Shown one piece after another: positions 24,453 through 32,800 of a DNA stretch of 64,000 bases. The translations under genes and the position numbers were made by a program. The stretch is taken from the NCBI RefSeq assembly GCF_002149925.1, contig NZ_MSLT01000023.1:310001-374000 (forward strand), given 5' to 3'. The notes beneath the pieces were generated by a model. That model saw only the letters and a program-made list of their open reading frames with translations. It searched no databases and was not told the DNA's origin. The first letter of the stretch is position 1; the number at the start of each line of letters is the position of its first letter. The DNA is from Thioflexithrix psekupsensis (GTDB lineage: Bacteria; Pseudomonadota; Gammaproteobacteria; Beggiatoales; Beggiatoaceae).

Positions 24453-24562
24453 TTGTATTGTCCTAGTCGCTCAAAAAAGAGTAAAGTGACTGCCTTCTTC
24501 AAGGTGTGTCGGCGTAAAAAGAAAATCGGTTTTTGTACACGCTATTGCGGTAAAAACTGCCG

Positions 24563-24591
24563 ATTATAAGGCATTGATGGAATAAAATAAA
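24563..24591 (-). promoter_or_regulatory. Candidate promoter of the rpsP operon
   Basis: On the minus strand a perfect -10 TATAAT (24568 to 24563) is preceded, after 17 bases, by a poor -35 TTTATT (24591 to 24586). A GC-rich CGGC follows the -10, as in growth-rate-controlled promoters of translation genes. The leader would be about 105 bases. Assigned by pattern only. Confidence 0.4.
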
Positions 24592-24709
24592 CTGTTTTTT
24601 TGTTAGACAGAAATGCAGATTTCTCGCTTTTGAAAGGTTAGCCCATTGTCAAGCTGTCACACTCTAACGTACCATGTTGTCTTTTGTTCACTGAAGTGTG
24701 GGATGATTG

Positions 24710-25045
24710 ATGATGAGTAGCGTTCCTTCTTTTTTTCGTTACCACGTTTTTTTCTGTACCAATCAACGGGCGCAGGGAGAAACGTGTTGTCAAAATCACC
24801 GCGCCAAAGACATGCAACTTTATATGAAGCAGCGCATTAAATCTTTAGGTTTGAATGGTGAAGGGCAAGTGCGTGTCAATTCAGCGGGTTGTATGGGGCG
24901 TTGTGATGCTGGGCCTGTGGTGGTGGTGTACCCTGATGCAGTATGGTATACCTTTGTCGATCAAGAAGATATTGATGAAATCATCACCACACATTTACAA
25001 CAAGGGCAAATCGTGCAACGATTGCGCTTGGAGGTACAACCATGA
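24710..25045 (+). CDS. Thioredoxin-like [2Fe-2S] ferredoxin domain protein
   Basis: The 111-residue product has the four-cysteine pattern of shethna-type/thioredoxin-like ferredoxins: VFFCTNQRAQGETCC near the N-terminus and SAGCMGRCDAGPVVVVYP in the second half, which would bind a [2Fe-2S] cluster. Similar proteins are found in many proteobacteria, but their role is poorly known. Met codons at 24710 and 24713 are both possible. It precedes petABC by 300 bases on the same strand but is probably a separate unit. Confidence 0.82.
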   Translation: MMSSVPSFFRYHVFFCTNQRAQGETCCQNHRAKDMQLYMKQRIKSLGLNGEGQVRVNSAGCMGRCDAGPVVVVYPDAVWYTFVDQEDIDEIITTHLQQGQIVQRLRLEVQP

Positions 25046-25344
25046 CAGCCCATTTTCGATCTTGATCGAACCTTGGCTTAAATGGATAATGATGTCTTTT
25101 AAATATTGTATAACTTAAATGGACGCGCAAACAAAATTTAACTTATATTAAGAAAATTACAATTAATTATCTATTTTCCGCCGTGGGCTTGAGTGTCAAT
25201 CGAGTTGCTTTATGATGCGATGGAGGCGGGATTGTCTGGTGATTAATCTGGTTTTTTCAACGGTAAAAGAGATATAATGCGTGTTCAACTTTTTTGATTT
25301 AAGTTTGCTCAATAAACACCTAAGAAGTCACTGGAGAACCTGAC
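25046..25344 (+). promoter_or_regulatory. Leader region of petABC
   Basis: This 299-base AT-rich stretch carries no gene. A perfect -10 hexamer TATAAT is at 25273-25278, about 70 bases before petA; the matching -35 region (25250-25255) is poor, so the promoter may need an activator. GGAGAA just before 25345 is the petA ribosome site. Confidence 0.4.
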
Positions 25345-25938
25345 ATGAGTACAGAAGCGGTAAATACAGGTCGCCGTCGTTTTTTAACAGCGGCGACATC
25401 TGTGGTCGGCGGTGTTGGCGTTGCTTTTACGGCCTTTCCTTTTTTGGCCTATTGGCAGCCCAGCGCACGGGCGCAAGCCGCTGGCGCACCCGTAGAAGTT
25501 GATATTAGTAAATTGGAGCCGGGACAACGTATTATTGTAGAATGGCGTGGTAAGCCCGTTTGGATCGTGAGACGCACCCCAGAGATGTTGAAAGTATTGC
25601 CAGAACTCAATGCAAAACTGCGTGATCCTGATTCTAACGAAAGCATCCAACCCGATTATGCAAAAAATCCCACCCGCGCCATTAAAGAAGAATATTTGGT
25701 TGTTGTGGGTATTTGTACCCATTTGGGTTGCTCGCCCAGTTATGTCAAAATTGACGATGCACACAATCTAGGTGGAAGTTGGAAAGGTGGATTTTTCTGT
25801 CCTTGTCACGGTTCTTCGTTTGACTTGGCCGGTCGAGTGTTTCAGGGCGTGCCAGCCCCCACCAATTTGACCATTCCACCTTACATGTATGTCAATGACA
25901 CCTACCTGTTAGTCGGTGAAGATAAGGGAGCTGCCTAA
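25345..25938 (+). CDS. petA: Ubiquinol-cytochrome c reductase iron-sulfur (Rieske) subunit
   Basis: Takes one electron from ubiquinol in the bc1 complex and passes it to cytochrome c1. The 197-residue product starts with a twin-arginine-type signal anchor (GRRRFLTAATSVVGGVGVAF) that stays as the membrane helix. The cluster motifs CTHLGC and CPCHGSSFD supply the two Cys and two His ligands. It overlaps petB by one base (TAATG). Confidence 0.97.
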   Translation: MSTEAVNTGRRRFLTAATSVVGGVGVAFTAFPFLAYWQPSARAQAAGAPVEVDISKLEPGQRIIVEWRGKPVWIVRRTPEMLKVLPELNAKLRDPDSNESIQPDYAKNPTRAIKEEYLVVVGICTHLGCSPSYVKIDDAHNLGGSWKGGFFCPCHGSSFDLAGRVFQGVPAPTNLTIPPYMYVNDTYLLVGEDKGAA

Positions 25939-27152
25939 TGAATAGTTTAATCAATTGGATTGATGACCGCTTTCCACTGATGAAAATGTGGAATGAACAC
26001 ATGGGGCAGTACTATGCACCCAAAAATTTTAACATTTGGTATTATTTTGGGGTGTTCTCGTTGGTGGTTCTCGTGATTCAGATTGTCACGGGCATTTTCT
26101 TGACTATGAATTACAAGCCTGATGCGCAAACCGCATTTGCTTCTGTAGAGTACATCATGCGCGATGTGGACTACGGTTGGTTAATGCGCTACATGCACTC
26201 GACGGGGGCTTCGTTCTTTTTCATTGTGGTGTATATCCACATGTTTCGGGCGTTAATGTACGGCTCGTATCGTAAACCACGGGAATTGGTGTGGTTAATT
26301 GGGATGTTTATTTATGTTGCGCTGATGGCTGAAGCCTTTATGGGTTACTTATTGCCTTGGGGACAGATGTCGTATTGGGGTGCGCAAGTGATTATTTCCT
26401 TATTTGGCGCGATTCCTTTTATTGGTGAAGATTTATCTTTATGGATTCGTGGCGATTATGTCATTGCAGACGCGACATTAAACCGTTTCTTTGCGTTGCA
26501 CGTGGTGGCTTTACCGATTATTATTCTGGGTTTAGTGGTGGTGCATATTATTGCTTTACATGAAGTCGGCTCTAATAATCCTGATGGTATAGAAATTAAG
26601 AAAAAGAAAGATGCCAATGGCATTCCTTTAGATGGCATTCCTTTCCATCCTTATTATACGGTTAAAGATACTGCGGGTGTGATTGCCTTTTTAATTGTGT
26701 TTTCTGCGGTGTTATTTTACATGCCAGAAATGGGCGGTTATTTCTTAGAACATGCTAACTTTATTCCTGCCAATCCGATGGTGACTCCTGAGCATATTGC
26801 ACCTGTTTGGTATTTCACACCATTCTATGCGATTTTGCGGGCTGTTCCCGATAAATTACTGGGCGTTGTGGCGATGGGCGCGGCGATTGTGGTGTTATTC
26901 TTACTGCCTTGGTTAGACCGCAGTCCGGTTAAATCCATTCGTTACAAAGGCATGTTATCTAAGATTGCTTTGTTCTTATTCGTGATCAGTTTTATCGTAT
27001 TGGGCGTATTGGGCTTATTGCCTGCGACTCCAGAATTGACGATGGCTGCTCGTGTGGCAACCGTGATTTACTTTGCCTACTTTATCTTGATGCCCATTTA
27101 CACCAGCATTGAATCTACTAAACCCGAACCCGAAAGAGTGACCATGAAATGA
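25938..27152 (+). CDS. petB: Cytochrome b of the bc1 complex
   Basis: Membrane core of complex III with two b-type hemes and the quinol sites. The 404-residue product has eight hydrophobic helices and the four heme histidines in YMHSTGASFFFIVVYIHMF and FFALHVVALPIIILGLVVVH. The Qo-site motif reads PVWY where PEWY is the better-known form; PVWY also occurs in other beta- and gammaproteobacteria. It overlaps petC by 4 bases. Confidence 0.97.
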   Translation: MNSLINWIDDRFPLMKMWNEHMGQYYAPKNFNIWYYFGVFSLVVLVIQIVTGIFLTMNYKPDAQTAFASVEYIMRDVDYGWLMRYMHSTGASFFFIVVYIHMFRALMYGSYRKPRELVWLIGMFIYVALMAEAFMGYLLPWGQMSYWGAQVIISLFGAIPFIGEDLSLWIRGDYVIADATLNRFFALHVVALPIIILGLVVVHIIALHEVGSNNPDGIEIKKKKDANGIPLDGIPFHPYYTVKDTAGVIAFLIVFSAVLFYMPEMGGYFLEHANFIPANPMVTPEHIAPVWYFTPFYAILRAVPDKLLGVVAMGAAIVVLFLLPWLDRSPVKSIRYKGMLSKIALFLFVISFIVLGVLGLLPATPELTMAARVATVIYFAYFILMPIYTSIESTKPEPERVTMK

Positions 27153-27889
27153 AAAAAGCCATTCTCTTTTTCCTGTTAATGCTACCAACTTTTGCATTTG
27201 CGGCGGGTCCTAGTGTTCCGTTGATGAAGGCCAATGTGGATGTCAATGACAAAGCCTCATTGCAAAGTGGAGCTAAAACGTTTGTCAACTATTGTATGGG
27301 ATGTCACTCCCTAGAATTCGTGCGTTACCAACGTTTGGCGACGGATTTAGAAATTCCTGAAGATATTGTGAAAGCCACGTTAATCAACGGAGATAAGAAA
27401 ATTGGGGATACCATGACCATTCCCATGCAGAAAAAAGAATCTGCGGTGTGGTTTGGGGTTGCTCCTCCTGATTTGACTTTAACGGCTCGCTCACGCGGTG
27501 CGGATTGGCTCTACACTTACTTGATGACCTTCTATGTGGACAATTCGCGGGTTGTTGGGGTGAATAATTTAGTGTTTAAAGATGTGGGGATGCCGCACAT
27601 ATTATGGGAATTACAAGGCTGGCAAACGCCTGTTTATAAAACAGTCACCGACAGCGACGGCAAAACGCATCAAGTGATTGAACGTTTACAAGCCGATCCC
27701 AACGTCAGCGAAGCACAACAAGCCGAATATCGTCGCACTGTGCGCGATTTGGTGAATTTCATGGCTTACGCTGCCGAACCCGCTCGTTTACAACGGGAAT
27801 CTTTGGGATGGAAAGTGATGTTATTCTTAGCGTTATTCTTTGTCGTTGCTTATGCACTGAAAAAAGAATATTGGCGCGATGTGCATTAA
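27149..27889 (+). CDS. petC: Cytochrome c1
   Basis: Heme c subunit of the bc1 complex that passes electrons to soluble cytochromes. The 246-residue product has a Sec signal peptide (LFFLLMLPTFAFAAG), the heme motif CMGCHS near residue 49, a candidate axial methionine in DVGMPHILWELQGW and a C-terminal anchor helix (WKVMLFLALFFVVAYALKK). A terminator lies 65 bases downstream. Confidence 0.97.
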   Translation: MKKAILFFLLMLPTFAFAAGPSVPLMKANVDVNDKASLQSGAKTFVNYCMGCHSLEFVRYQRLATDLEIPEDIVKATLINGDKKIGDTMTIPMQKKESAVWFGVAPPDLTLTARSRGADWLYTYLMTFYVDNSRVVGVNNLVFKDVGMPHILWELQGWQTPVYKTVTDSDGKTHQVIERLQADPNVSEAQQAEYRRTVRDLVNFMAYAAEPARLQRESLGWKVMLFLALFFVVAYALKKEYWRDVH

Positions 27890-27954
27890 TCATGAAAACG
27901 TGATTGGCGAATAGACGTTTATTGGTTTATTAGCCACTTACTGTATGTGAATAA

Positions 27955-28000
27955 CCTAGCAGAAAAAATGATGATTTTTCTGCTGGGTTTTGTCTTTTTT
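27955..28000 (+). terminator. Rho-independent terminator of petABC
   Basis: CCTAGCAGAAAAA (27955-27967), loop ATGATGA, TTTTTCTGCTGGG (27975-27987): a 13-bp stem with one G-T pair, followed by TTTTGTCTTTTTT. Strong, plus-strand oriented, and well placed to end the bc1 transcript before sspB. Confidence 0.88.
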
Positions 28001-28107
28001 ATTCGCTTGAATTTGTCTGAATCAGAATGTCCAAAAAAAGCAGTGATGATGATTCGGACACATGTTGTGTTCATTGCAGTTTAAACAACGTATTGAGGAA
28101 AAAATAA

Positions 28108-28536
28108 ATGTCTCCTGTCCGGCCTTATTTATTACGCGCCATGTATCAATGGATTGTTGATAATGGTTACACACCTTATATTTTAGTCAATGCGGAAGAT
28201 GAAGCGGTCGAAGTACCCACAGCTTATGTGAAAGACGGTAAAATTGTATTAAACATTGCGCCCATGGCCGTGCAAGAGTTGCTAATGGATAATGAATGGT
28301 TAAGTTTTAATGCCCGTTTTTCGGGCAAAGCGATGTCGGTGATGTTGCCGATGCGGGCGATTTTGGCGATTTTTGCGCATGAGGCGGGCGATAAGGGTAT
28401 GGTGTTTCAACCTGAAGATTTTGGTGTCTCGCCTAAACCCACGCCCACAGACCCTTCTCCCCCCACGCCTTCAACACCACCCACTGGCGGCGGTTCTTCA
28501 GAGCGTAAAAAGCCCGTATTGAAGGTGATTAAATAA
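28108..28536 (+). CDS. sspB: ClpXP protease specificity-enhancing factor SspB
   Basis: Adaptor that tethers SsrA-tagged proteins to ClpX. The 142-residue product has the family start RPYLLRAMYQWIVDNGYTPY, the central NIAPMAVQELLMDNEWLSFNARFSG and a C-terminal Pro/Ser/Thr-rich linker ending in a basic ClpX-binding-like tail (ERKKPVLKVIK). GAGGA precedes the ATG. In most relatives sspA lies between petC and sspB; here it is missing, and a terminator separates sspB from petC. Confidence 0.93.
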   Translation: MSPVRPYLLRAMYQWIVDNGYTPYILVNAEDEAVEVPTAYVKDGKIVLNIAPMAVQELLMDNEWLSFNARFSGKAMSVMLPMRAILAIFAHEAGDKGMVFQPEDFGVSPKPTPTDPSPPTPSTPPTGGGSSERKKPVLKVIK

Positions 28537-28719
28537 AATACATGTCCAAAATAATTGCCTGCTCACCGCGTACTTAACGGGTGGTTTTTCTCCTTTGCCC
28601 TTGTGAATTGATAACAGACATCATAATGTGGCAAAGTCACTGCGCTCACACTGTGATTCACCATAGCGATATTTGTGTGTAGACGGATTTATTTTTTTAC
28701 CATTCAGAGGGTGTGCATT

Positions 28720-29718
28720 ATGTCAGACGTTTGGATTTTTATTCTTATTGTATTAGTATTATCAATGGGTTTGGTCGTCATGACCGTTAAAGTCGTGGAA
28801 CAAGGGTATCAATACACTGTAGAACGCTTCGGGCGTTACACCCGCACCTTAACACCAGGGATAAATTTTATAGTTCCCTTTTTCGATTTTGTCACCCATC
28901 GCGTCAACATGAAAGAACAAGTCATGGACATCCCATCACAAGAAGTGATTACGCGAGATAATGCCATGGTGCGTGTCGATGGAGTCGTATTTTATCAAAT
29001 TGTCAGCGCGCCAGAGGCGATGTATCAAGTGGATAAATTAGACGATGCGATTTTAAATTTAACCATGACCAATACACGAACCGTGATGGGTTCAATGGAT
29101 TTAGACGAATTGTTGTCAAAACGCGACGAGATTAATCACCGTTTATTGCGTGTGGTGGATGAAGCCACCAATCCTTGGGGGGTCAAGATTTTACGTATAG
29201 AAATCAAAGATATTGCGCCTCCTAAAGAACTGGTTGATGCCATGGCCAAACAAATGAAAGCCGAACGGGAAAAACGCGCCTCCATTTTAGAAGCACAAGG
29301 CAGTCGAGAAGCCGCTATTCTAAAAGCAGAAGGAGAAAAACAAGCCACCATTTTAGAAGCCGAAGGACGCAAAGAAGCGGCTTTCCGCGATGCCGAAGCC
29401 CGCGAACGCGAAGCCGAAGCCGAAGCCAAAGCCACCATGATGCTGTCGCAAGCGATCAGTCGCGGTAATATTCATGCGATTAATTATTTCCTAGGGCAAC
29501 GTTATGTGGCGGCCTTAGAAAAGATAGGCAGTGCGGAAAATCAAAAGCTCATTATGATGCCTTTAGAGGCTTCAAGCGTGATTGGTTCTCTGGCAGGCAT
29601 TGGCGAGTTGGCTAAAGAGGCATTGGGTAAGAGAGGCGATGGCAATTTTTCCAGCAATCTCCCCAATTCCACCCAACCCCCCCGCGATACGGGTGGGAAT
29701 CCATCGGCGTTTGTCTAA
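28720..29718 (+). CDS. SPFH/stomatin-family membrane protein (slipin, QmcA-like)
   Basis: The 332-residue product has one N-terminal membrane helix ([20 protein letters not shown]), the SPFH domain ([20 protein letters not shown] to [13 protein letters not shown]) and a long Ala/Glu/Lys/Arg coiled coil with repeats of the type [11 protein letters not shown] that drives oligomer formation. Such proteins organise membrane microdomains and often pair with NfeD, which is not seen here. ATG at 28720 is preferred to an upstream GTG in frame because GAGGGTG precedes it and the protein then starts at the membrane helix. Confidence 0.92.
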   Translation: MSDVWIFILIVLVLSMGLVVMTVKVVEQGYQYTVERFGRYTRTLTPGINFIVPFFDFVTHRVNMKEQVMDIPSQEVITRDNAMVRVDGVVFYQIVSAPEAMYQVDKLDDAILNLTMTNTRTVMGSMDLDELLSKRDEINHRLLRVVDEATNPWGVKILRIEIKDIAPPKELVDAMAKQMKAEREKRASILEAQGSREAAILKAEGEKQATILEAEGRKEAAFRDAEAREREAEAEAKATMMLSQAISRGNIHAINYFLGQRYVAALEKIGSAENQKLIMMPLEASSVIGSLAGIGELAKEALGKRGDGNFSSNLPNSTQPPRDTGGNPSAFV

Positions 29719-29789
29719 TTTGTCTAAATAGATTCCTGCCAATGAAGCATGTATTTTAATTAACCCTATAAAAAATCTACCCCATTATT

Positions 29790-29833
29790 AAAGGCATCGT
29801 GCATCTAAAAAGACACACGATGCCTTTCTTTTT
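29790..29833 (+). terminator. Terminator between slipin gene and pilY1
   Basis: AAAGGCATCGTG (29790-29801), 14-base loop, CACGATGCCTTT (29816-29827), then CTTTTT. A 12-bp perfect stem with a T run for the plus-strand slipin transcript; it lies just past the 3' end of the converging pilY1 gene and may serve both. Confidence 0.8.
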
Positions 29834-29848
29834 ACTCACAGAACACGA

Positions 29849-32800
29849 CTATTCTTGCATCCAAAACGTCGGATGAACACGAATGGTGGCGAAACTGTCC
29901 TGACCTAAGATACTCAAGTCCGTACTAAGTATGCGCACTTCGCCGCTACTGGTATAAATCGGGACGAGATCAGAGACAATCCCTTCCCGTAGCATTTGCG
30001 AACGATCAGAACTGTCAACCGTACCATCTTTGTTCAGATCAAATGCCGCCGATGCCGTTAAAATATCCAACACATACAAGCGACTATTGCCGTCATTGCT
30101 CACTGAACAGGCTTGATTGGCTTCTGCTTTAGGCGGCGCATAAGTGGCGAAAAACACTTTACCTTCTAACACAATTGGACTGGCTAAACCTTTTTCACCG
30201 GGTTCTGCCACCAGATTGATGTACCAACCTTTGCTGTCTCGCATTTGATCCACAACCGCAGTACGGGCTGAACCTGTCGCCGTTTGTAAAATATTACTGG
30301 TCAAATCCACCATTTCGCTCAATTTTGCCGTTGAGAACGTGGTTGGATTACCTGCTTTATCTTTGTCATCGGCTTTGCCGTCTCCGTTGTAATCAGGTAA
30401 ACCTGTAATCGAAAAATCACGCAAGGCATAAAATTGATCCTGAATAGCTGTCCCTAGAGGATTCGGACGAGTCCCACTGGTCAACAACACCAAATCGTAC
30501 ACATCTTCACTGGAATAAATAGTGTCTGTCACCCGCACAATTTCAGGTGGATAGAAGAAACGACGGTGCATTGTCGGATCGCCATTGGTACCAAAGCGTC
30601 CTAAAACACCGCCTATGCCTTGTGTTCCTGTGCCACCGATATTGCGCAAATCAATACGCCAAATTTGCCCGCCAACATCCCCAAAATAAACGCGATCCAT
30701 TGCACCATCCCCATCGCTGTCAATGAAAGCCAAGTCAGAAGGAATAGAATACTTCATATCGGGCAGATTCAGACTGGCTCCAGAGTCACTGGCTGACCAC
30801 AATACGCGTCCATCTTTGGGATGAACCATGTAGATCGCATTGCCCATGCTTGAGGGTTCATAAGGCGCAGGATTGCCGACGGGATCGTGATTCGGATCGT
30901 AGCCGCCGCCAAACATTAATACCAGACGTTTTTGTCCGCCGTAATTGACCAATATTGGTCGAGCGGCTGACCAGGTTTGTCCTAATTTACTGAATCCTGA
31001 AGTGACTCCCCCTTTTATCGTCCAATCTAACTTAGGCAAAGCAGGATTAGTGACATCTAAGGCGTATATATTACGCCCACCTCGACGCATTCCGAAATAA
31101 ACTTTTACAGTATCCCCACCATCTACAGTGCCATTGCCATTAATGTCATGGAACCACACTGTCGGACTGGCATCTACACCGTAAATTCGTGATCCCGGTT
31201 CATTGAGACGCAATTGTTTTTGAATACTTAACAATTCTGGCGGTAAAAATGCCCATTGTTCAGCCCCTGTACGCCCGTCAATGGCACGAATTAAGCCATC
31301 GTTAGAACCAACAAATAAGCGGGTATCCGGGTTGTTGTCCGTTCCACCATAAGTCACCACCGCAGGACTGCTGTGCAACGGATCGGCGTACAGCCAGCGC
31401 ATTTCACTGGTAACTCCATCTTGATCTTCATCATCTACGTCTTTACCGCGTATCCAATCGATCAAAGTGGCACGTTCTGACTCACTGACTCCTAATGCCG
31501 TGGCGGTAATTCCTGTGTTACTGCTAACCAGCGCATTGTCCGTACCGGTCAAGGAAGAACTGCCGCCCAAATAAGTGAACATTTGGCGAGCATTATCCGC
31601 ACTGGATTCCCAAGACAAATCGGATTGAGCGCGTTCGCCGGCTCCACCTGCTTGTATGCGTTCGCCATCTTTGTCCGAACTCCAAAAACTGCGTGCTTCT
31701 GGATTAATATAACGCCCAAGTACCGCAGAATTGCCATCCGCATCCATGATGTCACCCGGCGTACATCCACTCTGAGAACCATCGCAAATTAAGAATTTCT
31801 TCACATTGCCGTGCCAGCGTTGTTTAAAATCGGGCTTAAACAAGGAAAAATACACTTCATTACGATGGAATAAGCGGTTAAACGCACTCACAGACACACT
31901 GGGTGCCGCATAAGAAGTACTGGTCGTCATGGCTTTGGCAATAATTGCTTTAAACGCATCCAATAATTCTGTCGCCGTCGAAGCGGGATAGAAGTCTCCG
32001 CCACCCATGCCTGCGATATAATTCATATAACGTACGGTTTGGGCATTTTGTGCAGTAATATCTGGGTCTAATTGCGGATTGCCATTAGCGTCCAGCACCA
32101 GACTGCCTTTGCTGCCGGTGTCTGTGGTCAACCACGCATTACCCAATTGGAAACCTACGGTATGCGTCATCACATTTTGAAACTCTGGCAACTCACTCAT
32201 GTCCGTAGCAAACATGTATTTTGCCAATTCAGGTGCGCACACATGGTCGTTATTGGTACTGCCATCTTTTGTATTTCTATCAAGATAGAGCGTGCCATCC
32301 GGATAGCCCTTACCACAAGCAGTAAGACTATTAATCCGTCCAACAACGGTATTCTGTGTGGGCTGACCATCTGTGAGTAACACAATATGGTTGGCCTGAC
32401 AAGCAGACGCAATGGGACTGATGTAATTGGCTTTGGCTTCGGCGATTTTTTCTTTCGCACAAGGATCGCTGTAAGGGTCTAGCAAAATATTGCAACCTTG
32501 AGGAATAGCATTTGTTCCCGTGTGCGAGGTCGGATGGCTTACTCTGTAGTGCATATTATTTAGGCGATTAGCCCCGCCTGTGACTTCTCCCCCAAGATAG
32601 TACAAATAGGCTTCGTACAACGCATCAACGATGGCAGTCATACTGTAATTGGGAACAAACATGTCTCGGACTGCTTTTTTCAAATGCGACCGCACTGTAT
32701 TACTTACGGTGCCATCGCCCAAAGACCCTTCAATAACAAGACGCAATACAGGAGCTTCGCCCGGTGACGCATCGAATGACTTGGCTTCTCGCAAGCCCTT

